Part shown: piece by piece, positions 1 through 6,607 of the stretch | How the letters are laid out: the number at the start of each line of letters is the position of its first letter | Numbering within the stretch: the stretch's first letter is position 1 | Source: an uncultured Flavobacterium sp. | GTDB lineage: Bacteria; Bacteroidota; Bacteroidia; Flavobacteriales; Flavobacteriaceae | Reading direction: 5' to 3' | Length of the DNA: 18,085 bases | Assembly (NCBI RefSeq): GCF_937967675.1 | Contig: NZ_CALBSN010000132.1 | Span: 1 to 18,085, forward strand | The notes under the pieces: model-generated | Told to the model about the DNA's origin: nothing | The model's input: the letters and a program-made list of their open reading frames with translations, nothing else | Database searches by the model: none | Position numbers and translations under genes: made by a program

Positions 1-53
1 AATTCTTTTTCTAAGATTTCTTCGGAAACGATGGTTTTATTTAACTGAAACAT
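1..53 (-). CDS. DUF3109/YkgJ-like protein, N-terminal fragment
   Basis: Only the first 17 codons are inside the window; the gene continues beyond position 1. Reading from the ATG at 53 gives MFQLNKTIVSEEILEKE. From memory this closely resembles the N-terminus of flavobacterial DUF3109-family proteins, small cysteine-rich proteins related to the YkgJ zinc/iron-chelating family whose cysteines begin just after this point. None of those cysteines is visible here, so the assignment rests on a short N-terminal match. A TATCTTTG box lies 20 nt upstream, which supports this ATG as a real start close to a transcription start. The cellular role of the family is not well established. Confidence 0.55.
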   Translation of the reverse strand, partial: MFQLNKTIVSEEILEKE

Positions 54-72
54 ATTGGTGTATTTTAAAGTG

Positions 73-80
73 CAAAGATA
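73..80 (-). promoter_or_regulatory. -7 box of the leftmost minus-strand gene
   Basis: TATCTTTG on the minus strand matches the Bacteroidota -7 consensus TAnnTTTG and ends 19 nt before the ATG at 53. I see no good TTTG -33 element at the expected distance, so only the -7 element is called. Confidence 0.5.
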
Positions 81-90
81 CGCTTTTGAA

Positions 91-330
91 TTCAGAATTT
101 AGAAATAAGAATTTAGAAGTTTTGGAACACAGATTTTAGAAATTGGAGAAATGGTTATAATTTTTCACCGAAATTCACCGAGTTTTTTTTGATTTTGATT
201 GTGTTGATTAGAGATACAGCGAGACATTTCACTTTCTTCTTGGCGAACTTTGCGTAAAACTTTGCGACTTTGCGTTTAAATCTACACATTACTTGAATTT
301 GAACTTGTCCTTGGTTTTTGCCCTTGTAAT
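91..330. repeat. Intergenic mosaic of short degenerate direct repeats
   Basis: The non-coding stretch between 54 and 402 has no convincing reading frame. It holds several blocks of short tandem-like words. AGAATTTAGAA occurs at 94-104 and 108-118. TTCACCGA occurs at 164-171 and 174-181. ACTTTGCG occurs at 247-254, 259-266 and 267-274. A run of CTTG-containing words (ACTTG, AACTTG, CCTTG) lies at about 291-335. I recall similar word families scattered between genes in Flavobacterium genomes, so this looks like a patchwork of decayed dispersed intergenic repeats. No function is evident. Confidence 0.55.
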
Positions 331-375
331 TGATAATGTATCGTTAAATTAGAAACGTTCTTGATTCAATATCCT

Positions 376-383
376 TATATTTG
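376..383 (+). promoter_or_regulatory. -7 box of the marC-like operon
   Basis: TATATTTG matches TAnnTTTG exactly and lies 19 nt before the ATG at 403. The in-frame TTG at 361 is upstream of this box and so would not be on the transcript, which decides the start of the gene in favour of 403. No clear -33 TTTG is present at 19-21 nt spacing. Confidence 0.6.
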
Positions 384-402
384 CACAAATATTCAGCGTT
401 TT

Positions 403-984
403 ATGGAATTCGGAATCAACTGGAAAGACATTTTTACCATCAGCATGATTTTATTTGCTGTGATTGATATTGTGGGAAGTATTCCAATTATTGTGGATTT
501 ACGCAGTAAAATGGGCCATATTCAATCGGAAAAAGCGACTATTGTGGCGGCGGTGATTATGATTGCCTTTTTATTTGTAGGTGAAGAAATTCTGAAATTG
601 ATTGGTATTGATGCGAATTCATTTGCTGTTGCTGGTTCGTTTGTCTTGTTTTTCCTTGCCTTAGAGATGATTTTAGGCATTCGATTATATAAAGAAGACA
701 ATCCGAGTACGGCTTCTATTGTTCCTATTGCGTTTCCATTGATCGCGGGTGCTGGAACAATGACAACTATTTTGTCGCTTCGTGCTGCTTATGATAAAAT
801 CAACATTATTATTGCTATTTTGATTAATGTAATAGTGGTTTATGGTGTATTGAAATCGTCTGGAAAAATTGAACGCCTTTTAGGAAACAATGGTTTAGGT
901 GTGATTCGTAAGATATTTGGCGTGGTTTTATTGGCGATTGCTGTAAAACTATTCGCCGCGAATGTTAAAGGATTATTTATTTAG
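403..984 (+). CDS. MarC family integral membrane protein
   Basis: This 193-aa protein belongs to the MarC (UPF0056) family of inner-membrane proteins, whose transport activity and substrate are not firmly established. About six hydrophobic segments are visible, at roughly residues 9-30, 45-65, 73-93, 106-125, 134-150 and 168-186. The family-typical segment PIAFPLIAGAGTMTT lies at 108-122, and the C-terminal G-x-x-G-x-x-x-IRKIFGVVLLAIAV pattern also fits. The length is normal for the family. The frame is open from a TTG at 361, but a TATATTTG promoter box at 376-383 sits inside that extension, so the ATG at 403 is preferred. It is the first gene of a three-gene unit, with 12 nt to the next start. 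Despite the family name, a role in multiple antibiotic resistance should not be assumed. Confidence 0.85.
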   Translation: MEFGINWKDIFTISMILFAVIDIVGSIPIIVDLRSKMGHIQSEKATIVAAVIMIAFLFVGEEILKLIGIDANSFAVAGSFVLFFLALEMILGIRLYKEDNPSTASIVPIAFPLIAGAGTMTTILSLRAAYDKINIIIAILINVIVVYGVLKSSGKIERLLGNNGLGVIRKIFGVVLLAIAVKLFAANVKGLFI

Positions 985-996
985 AGGATATACAAA

Positions 997-1194
997 ATGA
1001 AAATTTTTACTTATGTGGCGGTTGCCATTGCTTTAGTCTTAATTGTTTTTAATCTTTTTCAAATTGATTATAGTAATCCGTTTGAAGGAAATAGCACTAT
1101 TGCCATTATTGGTGTTGTTGCTGGAATTTGCGCAATCTTATTATTAGTACTATTGCGTTTTTCAAAAATGATTGAAGAAAAAACCAAACAATAA
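997..1194 (+). CDS. Small two-helix membrane protein, function unknown
   Basis: A 65-aa protein with two predicted transmembrane helices, at about residues 3-21 and 35-54. They are joined by a short polar loop (QIDYSNPFEGNST), and the tail is charged (KMIEEKTKQ). I do not recognise a named family, though small proteins of this type are common in Bacteroidota. It follows the MarC-like gene by 12 nt, and its stop codon overlaps the next gene's start in TAATG at 1192-1196. It is therefore very probably translated and co-expressed with the flanking genes. The location should be the inner membrane. It might anchor or assist the soluble FAD protein encoded next, but that is inference from gene order only. 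Confidence 0.7.
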   Translation: MKIFTYVAVAIALVLIVFNLFQIDYSNPFEGNSTIAIIGVVAGICAILLLVLLRFSKMIEEKTKQ

Positions 1195-1802
1195 TGGTAG
1201 ACGTTTTAATTATTGGCGCTGGAGTTTCGGGCGTTTCGTGTGCTTTGATTTTGGGTTCGGCTCAAAACAAACCGTTTGCAATGGATAAAAAAATTGCAAT
1301 TGTAGCGCACCAAAAAGCCTCTTCACTACAAAATGCCATTTTTAATAACGCATACGGAATTCCCGCAGGGAAATTAGGCAGTGAATTGTTGGAAGAAAGT
1401 TTGGAACATTTAACCAACTCATATCCGCACGTACAACAAATTCATGGTGAAAAAGTACTTTCCATTTCAGGTGAAGCTGGAAACTTCACTGTTACCACCA
1501 ACAAATCTTCGCTTCAAGCTAAAATTGTAGTGATTGCTATTGGTGCTGGAAATCCATTTATAGTTGAAGGTTTGGAATCCTTTGTAATGCCACATCAAAA
1601 AGCCGCTCCTGAGAAAAACAGAATCCAATTAAAAAACACGGACCATTTGGTTACCGAAGGTATTTATGCAGCTGGAGTTTTAGCAGGACACAGAAGTCAA
1701 TTAAGTATCGCCGCTGGTAGTGGCGCTGCTGTAGCAACTGATATTTTAACGTTGTGGAATAACGGAAATCCCGTGCAGGTGCATGATGCTTTGGGAAAAT
1801 AG
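1194..1802 (+). CDS. Minimal FAD-dependent oxidoreductase (thioredoxin reductase-like, no NAD(P)H domain)
   Basis: This 202-aa protein has a Rossmann dinucleotide-binding motif at its start (VLIIGAGVSG, residues 4-13), a central VVIAIGAG segment (112-119) and a C-terminal FAD-contacting motif (TEGIYAAG, 154-161). These are the two halves of the FAD domain of thioredoxin reductase-like flavoproteins. Such enzymes are normally about 310 aa, with an NAD(P)H-binding domain between the halves. Here they are joined almost directly, and I see no second GxGxxA/G motif. The redox-active CxxC is also missing; the only cysteine is at residue 16. It probably binds FAD but must get electrons in some other way, or act as an oxidase or carrier. 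Its start overlaps the preceding stop by 1 nt. It ends 4 nt from the convergent gene, with no obvious terminator between them. Confidence 0.75.
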   Translation: MVDVLIIGAGVSGVSCALILGSAQNKPFAMDKKIAIVAHQKASSLQNAIFNNAYGIPAGKLGSELLEESLEHLTNSYPHVQQIHGEKVLSISGEAGNFTVTTNKSSLQAKIVVIAIGAGNPFIVEGLESFVMPHQKAAPEKNRIQLKNTDHLVTEGIYAAGVLAGHRSQLSIAAGSGAAVATDILTLWNNGNPVQVHDALGK

Positions 1803-1806
1803 CTTT

Positions 1807-2322
1807 TTATTCTTCTGAATCATCTTCTTCATCATCGAAATTCATTCCTTCTAAAAAATCATCCCAATTGATTGGATCTTGATATTCATTAGGGTCTGGC
1901 GGAATAGCTCCCGGCGGATTAAACAATTCCCATTCGTCCCAATAATAATTACTCTTGTCAAAACTAGCTACCCAATTGATAAACAATTCTCTGAATTCGT
2001 CGATTTCTTTTCTAATCAACGTAACATAATCGGTATCTTTAAAAGAATCGTGAAATCGCAAACTTCCTACTTGAACATATAAATGCATTGCATGATCTCT
2101 GATGATTGCCGCATTTTGCATTCGGATGCTATACATATCTCCGCCTTCAGCACCCGCAATTTTAGCACAAATTATCGCAGCATCATCTCGCATCATATAT
2201 TTTGTGGCATTCAAATACTCATCTTCTTCACTAATGGTGTTTAAAAGACTGTTTACCAAATCTAAAATTAATTCGGCTTTTTTATAAATTGGCAAATCGA
2301 ATAATTTATCTCTTCTACTCAT
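1807..2322 (-). CDS. Conserved-looking helical protein with acidic tail, function unknown
   Basis: A 171-aa soluble protein. Residues 7-122 look mostly alpha-helical. The striking central block MMRDDAAIICAKIAGAEGGDM (split about residues 43-63) and the following RMQNAAIIRDHA read like a conserved core. The layout vaguely recalls four-helix-bundle proteins of the 23S rRNA intervening-sequence/bAvd type, but I cannot confirm that. The C-terminus (about 124-171) is rich in Trp, Pro, Asp and Glu, ending in a strongly acidic run (DDEEDDSEE). There is no signal peptide or membrane segment, so it is probably cytoplasmic. It starts 12 nt after the S41 protease stop and is the last gene of that operon. 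I do not assign a function. Confidence 0.7.
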   Translation of the reverse strand: MSRRDKLFDLPIYKKAELILDLVNSLLNTISEEDEYLNATKYMMRDDAAIICAKIAGAEGGDMYSIRMQNAAIIRDHAMHLYVQVGSLRFHDSFKDTDYVTLIRKEIDEFRELFINWVASFDKSNYYWDEWELFNPPGAIPPDPNEYQDPINWDDFLEGMNFDDEEDDSEE

Positions 2323-2334
2323 TTTATAACATTT

Positions 2335-3903
2335 TTACTTACTCAACACCTTATTCACCATATTGTCTTTCTTTAAAATCAATTGGTAATAAGCGTTTTC
2401 ATTAAAAAGTTGGCGTACAAATTCTGCTTGAAGATAGAATAACACTTTTTCTTTTTGATTCTCTAAATTGAAAAGCAATCCGCCTTTTGCCATATAAGTC
2501 TTGAAATCATTAAAATAATTACCAGAACGTAATTCTTTTTCCAACGCTTCCATCGAGATTTTTTCAAACTTTTTACGGTTTTGATCTAATTGTTCAAACA
2601 CAAAGTAATTCACTAATCCTGATTGCATCAACATTGTTAAACCTTCAGCTCCGTGCGAATCTTCTAACGGAACAAAAATATCGGGCATAATTCCGCCACC
2701 ACCATACACGATGCGACCTTTCTTAGTTTTGAATTTTAAACTATCTGCGATTTTGACTTTGTCTTTTTCATATAATTCGCCACTTTCAAAGCGTTTGTCG
2801 AATTCATTGAAATAGTTTTCTCCTTTGTCTTCATAGGGCTTTTGAATTGAACGTCCTGAAGGTGTGTAATATCTAGCAATCGTTAATCGTACTGCCGAAC
2901 CGTCTCCTAATGGCATTTCGCGTTGTACTAATCCTTTCCCAAAAGAACGTTTTCCATACACCAAACCTCTGTCGTTATCCTGAATAGCTCCTGCTAAAAT
3001 TTCACTTGCTGAAGCACTATTTTCATTGATTAAAACACTGACTTTTCCTGTTTCAAAAATGCCTTTTTCGGTAGCAAACGTGCTTTCGATTTTATCTTTT
3101 TTATTTTTCGTTTTAACGATTAATTCTTTGTTTTTTAAGAATTCATCTGCAATTGCAACGGCTGATTCTAGGTAGCCACCTCCATTATCTCGTAAATCGA
3201 TAATAATATGTTTGGCACCTTCATTTTTTAATTGGGTTAAACCCGATAAAAATTCATCATATGTTTTTTCGGCAAAGCGATTGATTTTGATATAACCCGT
3301 AGTTTTATCCACCATTTGCGAAACATCTACACTTTTGATTGGAATAACATCACGAGTAACGTTTACGGCGAATTTCTTTTTTTCAGATTTTCGGTAAACG
3401 GTCAGTTTTACATTAGAACCTTGTTCGCCTTTTAAGATGGAAAACAACGTATCGGTTTCTAATTTTTTATTGTACAATTGTAACTTATCGGCGAAAAGAA
3501 TTCGGTCGCCCGATTTTAAACCCGCTTTTTCAGAAGGACCATTAGCAATTGGTTTTATTACGGCTAAGGAATCGTTATACATGTAGAAATTTATGCCAAT
3601 TCCAACGAAATCGCCACGCATTTCTTGCTCTACAGCTGCTAATTGACTTTTTGGAATATAAACCGAATGTGGATCGAGTTTTTCGAGAATTCCATTTACC
3701 GTTAAATCAACTATAGAATCGGTATTTAAACTGTCTACATATTCTTTTTCGATAAAATCGATAAGTTTGTTCAGTTTATTTTTATTGGCATTTCGGTTTA
3801 GGAAAGCTGTTTCTGTGGAAGGATTGAGTTTACTTCCCAATAACAAACCTACCGCAACAGCTACTGCGATTACTATTGGAAAATATACTTTATTCATTCT
3901 CAT
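2335..3903 (-). CDS. S41 family C-terminal processing peptidase with PDZ domain
   Basis: This 522-aa protein is a tail-specific (CtpA/Prc-like) serine protease. An N-terminal hydrophobic segment (about residues 6-23) should export or anchor it to the periplasmic side of the inner membrane. A PDZ domain spans about 95-185 (GIGINF, then GPSEKAGLKSGDRIL at 122-136). The catalytic domain follows, with DLRDNGGG (236-243) and NSASASEI (295-302). The nucleophile should be Ser298 and the general base Lys323 in FGKG, 25 residues apart as in E. coli Tsp. A C-terminal extension of about 100 residues follows. Substrates are probably secreted or envelope proteins selected by their C-termini. The start at 3903 is 1 nt past the deaminase stop; a second Met at codon 3 (3897) is also possible. 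Third gene of a four-gene operon. Confidence 0.92.
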   Translation of the reverse strand: MRMNKVYFPIVIAVAVAVGLLLGSKLNPSTETAFLNRNANKNKLNKLIDFIEKEYVDSLNTDSIVDLTVNGILEKLDPHSVYIPKSQLAAVEQEMRGDFVGIGINFYMYNDSLAVIKPIANGPSEKAGLKSGDRILFADKLQLYNKKLETDTLFSILKGEQGSNVKLTVYRKSEKKKFAVNVTRDVIPIKSVDVSQMVDKTTGYIKINRFAEKTYDEFLSGLTQLKNEGAKHIIIDLRDNGGGYLESAVAIADEFLKNKELIVKTKNKKDKIESTFATEKGIFETGKVSVLINENSASASEILAGAIQDNDRGLVYGKRSFGKGLVQREMPLGDGSAVRLTIARYYTPSGRSIQKPYEDKGENYFNEFDKRFESGELYEKDKVKIADSLKFKTKKGRIVYGGGGIMPDIFVPLEDSHGAEGLTMLMQSGLVNYFVFEQLDQNRKKFEKISMEALEKELRSGNYFNDFKTYMAKGGLLFNLENQKEKVLFYLQAEFVRQLFNENAYYQLILKKDNMVNKVLSK

Positions 3904-3904
3904 T

Positions 3905-4333
3905 TTAGCTCAAATCTTCGATTAATTCCACCTCAACACCAGCTTTTCTTAGAAAATCAACACCTGAAGTATCTTTGTATTCTTGATGATACACCACTCT
4001 TTTGATTCCCGATTGATGAATTAATTTACTACAATCTTTGCAGGGTGAAAGTGTAATATACAACGTTGCATCTTCGCACGATTGTGTAGAACGCGCGACT
4101 TTTAAAATGGCATTCGCTTCGGCGTGAAGTACGTACCATTTGGTCACATTATCTTCATCTTCGCAACAATTTTCAAATCCTGATGGTGTTCCGTTGTAAC
4201 CATCGGAAATAATCATTTTATTTTTAACGATAATAGCGCCTACTTTTTTTCGTTGGCAGTAGGATAAATTTCCCCATTCTTTGGCAATTCGCAAATAAGC
4301 TTTATCGTATTTTTCTCTTTTTTCTTTCTTCAT
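3905..4333 (-). CDS. dCMP deaminase (ComEB-like cytidine/deoxycytidylate deaminase family)
   Basis: A 142-aa zinc deaminase that converts dCMP to dUMP, supplying the substrate for thymidylate synthase. The zinc site is complete: His70-Ala-Glu72 (HAE, with Glu72 as proton shuttle) and Pro97-Cys98-x-x-Cys101 (PCKDC). The early CQRKKVGAIIVKN segment (26-38) and GYNGTPSGF (45-53) are typical of deoxycytidylate deaminases rather than cytosine or tRNA deaminases. Upstream in frame the reading frame stays open to 4411, but that extension overlaps the preceding membrane-protein gene and does not resemble the family. The ATG at 4333 forms a TAATG overlap with that gene's stop and is preferred. It is followed by the S41 peptidase gene after 1 nt. 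Confidence 0.9.
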   Translation of the reverse strand: MKKEKREKYDKAYLRIAKEWGNLSYCQRKKVGAIIVKNKMIISDGYNGTPSGFENCCEDEDNVTKWYVLHAEANAILKVARSTQSCEDATLYITLSPCKDCSKLIHQSGIKRVVYHQEYKDTSGVDFLRKAGVEVELIEDLS

Positions 4334-4926
4334 TATCGGTTCCAAATTTCGCTTTCCATAATCATTGGCAAAACTACGCCAATTATAAATGCTGACATAA
4401 CTAAAGCCCAATCTCTTTTTGAAAATCGGAAAAAAGTTTGCACGATATAGGAAATAATTAAAAATACTACAACTACGATTATTTGTGCTGCTTCAATTCC
4501 TAATGCGAATTCTAAAAGTGGCAATAATTTATCCGAAGCAGTTCCGGGTAATATGGTTTTAAAGTAATTTGAAAAACCTAATCCGTGAATAATTCCGAAA
4601 AACAATGTTACGATTGCTACAAAAGTGATACTTTCATTTTTTGACGATTTCCCAGCGGTAAAAAGATGAAAAACAGCGGTTATTAAGATGGTGATTGGAA
4701 TTAAAAATTCAACCAAACTCGCTTGGATTTGAACCACTCCGTAAACCGACAATAGTAAAGCTAACGTATGTCCGATGGTAAAAAGTGATACCAAAACAAA
4801 AACATTCTTCCAATCTTTAAAAGCGTACGGTACTACCAAAGCCATTAAAAATAAAACATGATCATAGGCATTGATATCCAATACATGTTTAAGTCCAATA
4901 TTAAAGTACATCCAAAATTCTGACAT
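4333..4926 (-). CDS. HupE/UreJ family membrane protein
   Basis: A 197-aa polytopic membrane protein with about six helices and the histidine-containing motifs of the HupE/UreJ family: GLKHVLDINAYDHVLFL (11-27), TIGHTLALL (50-58) and GIIHGLGF (111-118). Some family members are linked to nickel or cobalt uptake for hydrogenase or urease. No such enzyme is encoded in this window, so the substrate is unknown. His14, His23, His53, His87 and His114 lie in or near membrane helices and are candidate metal ligands. A longer frame begins at 4956, but a promoter box (TAAGTTTG, 4954-4961) overlaps it, so the ATG at 4926 (MSEFW) is preferred. First gene of the operon; its stop overlaps the dCMP deaminase start. 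Confidence 0.82.
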   Translation of the reverse strand: MSEFWMYFNIGLKHVLDINAYDHVLFLMALVVPYAFKDWKNVFVLVSLFTIGHTLALLLSVYGVVQIQASLVEFLIPITILITAVFHLFTAGKSSKNESITFVAIVTLFFGIIHGLGFSNYFKTILPGTASDKLLPLLEFALGIEAAQIIVVVVFLIISYIVQTFFRFSKRDWALVMSAFIIGVVLPMIMESEIWNR

Positions 4927-4953
4927 AATAATTAAGTTTTTATTGGGGATTTT

Positions 4954-4986
4954 CAAACTTACGATTTATTTTTTTATGTAACCAAA
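4954..4986 (-). promoter_or_regulatory. Promoter of the HupE-dCMP deaminase-S41 operon
   Basis: On the minus strand TTTG (4986-4983) is followed after 21 nt by TAAGTTTG (4961-4954). This matches the Bacteroidota pattern TTTG-N19-21-TAnnTTTG. The ATG at 4926 lies 27 nt downstream. The promoter is back-to-back with that of the TerB-like gene. Confidence 0.65.
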
Positions 4987-5011
4987 TTCTACATCACAAA
5001 AGCATGTGAAA

Positions 5012-5046
5012 TTGTTGTAAAAAAATGGATTTTTTGTTTAATTTTG
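5012..5046 (+). promoter_or_regulatory. Promoter of the TerB-like gene
   Basis: A TTGTTG stretch (5012-5017) followed after 21 nt by TAATTTTG (5039-5046) fits the Bacteroidota promoter pattern, with the ATG at 5071 lying 24 nt downstream. It is divergent from the HupE operon promoter, and both sit in the 144-nt gap. Confidence 0.6.
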
Positions 5047-5070
5047 CTCTAATATAAAAAAACATACATC

Positions 5071-5505
5071 ATGTCAATTTCAGATTTATTCGATAGCGGT
5101 TTTAGAAACAGAAACAAAGGTCATTTTTCGGCAATTGTAAGAGTGGCTTTATCTGACGGAATTATTGGTCCAGAAGAAAAATATTTTTTAGACAAATTAG
5201 CTATCAAATTAGAAATTTCTCAAGCAGAATATGAAGAAATTTTAGAAAATCCTTTAAAATACCCTGTAAACCCGCCTTTATTGCATACACATCGTTTAGA
5301 GCGTTTATATGATTTATCTAGAATGGTATATGCTGATGAGCATGTTACGGGTGACAAAGAACAAGATTTATTAAAAAAATATGCTTTAGCTTTAGGATTT
5401 ACTCCAGGAAATGTAGGTTATATCGTAGATAAAGCCTTAAAATTAGTAGATATGAATGTGGATTTAGACACGTTCACTTACGAAATGCAACACATGAACA
5501 GATAA
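5071..5505 (+). CDS. TerB-like (tellurite resistance TerB/DjlA N-terminal fold) protein
   Basis: A 144-aa soluble, all-helical protein. The segment AIVRVALSDGIIGPEEKYFL (21-40) carries the acidic SDG-x-x-x-x-E-E pattern of the TerB/DjlA-N helical fold, and a second similar segment (MVYADEHVTGDKEQDLL) lies near residues 85-101. The acidic loops could bind a divalent metal, as proposed for TerB. No terC, terD or other tellurite gene is nearby, so a general stress or scaffold role is as likely as tellurite resistance. It appears monocistronic, with its own promoter and a strong terminator 20 nt after the stop. No signal peptide is present, so it is presumably cytoplasmic. Confidence 0.8.
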   Translation: MSISDLFDSGFRNRNKGHFSAIVRVALSDGIIGPEEKYFLDKLAIKLEISQAEYEEILENPLKYPVNPPLLHTHRLERLYDLSRMVYADEHVTGDKEQDLLKKYALALGFTPGNVGYIVDKALKLVDMNVDLDTFTYEMQHMNR

Positions 5506-5525
5506 TTGAAACTGTTTTAAAATAC

Positions 5526-5557
5526 AAAAGCACAAATTCGAATGAGTTTGTGCTTTT
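5526..5557 (+). terminator. Rho-independent terminator of the TerB-like gene
   Basis: A perfect 11-bp inverted repeat, AAAAGCACAAA (5526-5536) and TTTGTGCTTTT (5547-5557), has a 10-nt loop and runs into a T tract to 5560. A second small hairpin, GTTTGT-CCTA-ACAAAC (5561-5576), follows at once and may add to termination. Confidence 0.85.
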
Positions 5558-5717
5558 TTTGTTTGTCCTAACAAACACGCTGTTTTTCATGCGATTACAA
5601 AAAGTTTAAAATGTTAATTTTTTTAAAGTTTAAGAATATAATTACATTTTTATTTTATAAAAGTTTTTTGTTCATCTTCCTGAAAGTACTACTACGTTAA
5701 AATGGGTTAAAGAATAA

Positions 5718-5748
5718 TTTGAAAATTTTCATAGTAACATTTCTTTTG
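5718..5748 (+). promoter_or_regulatory. Likely promoter of the AIM24-family gene
   Basis: TTTG (5718-5721), a 19-nt spacer, then TTCTTTTG (5741-5748), one mismatch from TAnnTTTG. The ATG at 5779 is 30 nt downstream. The longest open frame would start at the TTG inside this -33 element (5719), which argues against that start. The rest of the 5561-5717 gap shows no gene. Confidence 0.5.
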
Positions 5749-5778
5749 TCTGCTCGACTAATTAAAAAAATAAAATAT

Positions 5779-6579
5779 ATGAGAGCACACGAAATAGATT
5801 ACCATATTTATGGTGAAGAAATGCAATATGTTGAAATTGAATTAGACCCACAAGAAGTAGTGGTTGCCGAAGCCGGAAGTTTTATGATGATGGAAAATGG
5901 CATCAAAATGGAAACTATTTTTGGCGATGGAAGTCAAGACCAACAACAAGGTATTTTTGGTAAATTGTTATCAGCAGGTAAACGTGTTTTAACAGGTGAA
6001 AGTTTGTTCATGACAGCTTATCAAAACCAAGATTTCGGAAAACGAAAAGTATCTTTTGCTTCTCCTTATCCGGGGAAAATTGAACCTATCGATTTACAAC
6101 AATTAGGTGGAAAATTCATTTGTCAGAAAGATTCATTTTTATACGCTGCAAAAGGCGTTTCTGTTGGAATCGAATTCACTAAAAAAATCGGAACCGGATT
6201 ATTTGGTGGTGAAGGTTTCATTATGCAAAAGGTTGAAGGAGACGGAATGGCGTTTGTGCATTCAGGTGGAACTTTGGCTAAAAAAGAATTGCAACTAGGT
6301 GAATTACTTCGCGTTGATACAGGATGTTTAGTAGGTTTTACTAAAGATGTAGATTACGATATTGAGTTCGTTGGCGGAATTAAAAACACCATTTTCGGTG
6401 GGGAAGGTGTTTTCTTTGCAACACTTCGCGGACCGGGAACCGTTTATGTTCAATCGTTACCATTTAGTAGATTAGCCGGAAGAATTTACGCAAGCGCTCC
6501 TCAAAACGGTGGAAATAGAGAAGAAGGAAGTCTTTTAGGTGGGTTAGGAAGAATGCTAGACGGGGATAACCGATTTTAA
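5779..6579 (+). CDS. TIGR00266/AIM24 family protein
   Basis: A 266-aa protein of the AIM24 (TIGR00266) family, which forms a trilobed beta-sandwich. Its biochemical role in bacteria is unknown; the yeast homologue is a mitochondrial protein. Family-typical glycine-rich segments are clear: EAGSFMMMENGI (31-42), GLFGGEGFIMQKVEGDG (140-156), HSGGTL (161-166) and TIFGGEGVFFATLRGPG (204-220) leading to VYVQSLPFSRLA (222-233). The C-terminal tail is Gly/Arg-rich. It has no signal peptide or membrane helix. The frame is open from a TTG at 5719, but that falls in the likely promoter and adds a hydrophobic stretch foreign to the family, so the ATG at 5779 is chosen. It appears to be a single-gene unit ending at a bidirectional terminator. 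Confidence 0.88.
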   Translation: MRAHEIDYHIYGEEMQYVEIELDPQEVVVAEAGSFMMMENGIKMETIFGDGSQDQQQGIFGKLLSAGKRVLTGESLFMTAYQNQDFGKRKVSFASPYPGKIEPIDLQQLGGKFICQKDSFLYAAKGVSVGIEFTKKIGTGLFGGEGFIMQKVEGDGMAFVHSGGTLAKKELQLGELLRVDTGCLVGFTKDVDYDIEFVGGIKNTIFGGEGVFFATLRGPGTVYVQSLPFSRLAGRIYASAPQNGGNREEGSLLGGLGRMLDGDNRF

Positions 6580-6580
6580 T

Positions 6581-6607
6581 AACAAAAAGAGCTTTTAAGC
6601 TCTTTTG
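6581..6607. terminator. Bidirectional terminator between AIM24-family gene and queD-like gene
   Basis: AACAAAAAGAGCTT and AAGCTCTTTTGTT form a long stem around a short TT loop, with one extra A on the left arm. The A-rich left side and T-rich right side allow termination in both directions. It fills the entire gap between the two convergent genes. Confidence 0.8.

Noticed and set aside
247..274. Three ACTTTGCG copies as a possible CRISPR or iteron array
   Set aside because: The units are only 8 nt with spacings of 4 and 0 nt, there are no spacers or cas genes, and no replication gene is nearby.
1807..2322. 23S rRNA intervening-sequence protein or diversity-generating retroelement bAvd protein
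   Set aside because: There is no rRNA, reverse transcriptase or template/variable repeat pair in the window, and the helix pattern match is too loose to use as an annotation.
3905..4411. Longer 168-aa version of the dCMP deaminase beginning at 4411
   Set aside because: The first 26 codons overlap the HupE/UreJ-like gene in another frame and do not resemble deaminases; the TAATG junction at 4333 gives a natural start.
4333..4926. Evidence for a urease or hydrogenase cluster around the HupE/UreJ-like gene
   Set aside because: No urease, hydrogenase or maturation gene is encoded in the window, so the family name is not evidence for such a system.
5071..5505. A tellurite resistance locus
   Set aside because: Only a lone TerB-like gene is present, with its own promoter and terminator; no terC, terD, terE or related genes occur.
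5580..5717. Possible small gene or RNA in the gap before the AIM24-family gene
   Set aside because: Apart from the small hairpin at 5561-5576 and the promoter at 5718-5748, the gap is AT-rich with stops in all frames and no RNA-like structure that I can support.
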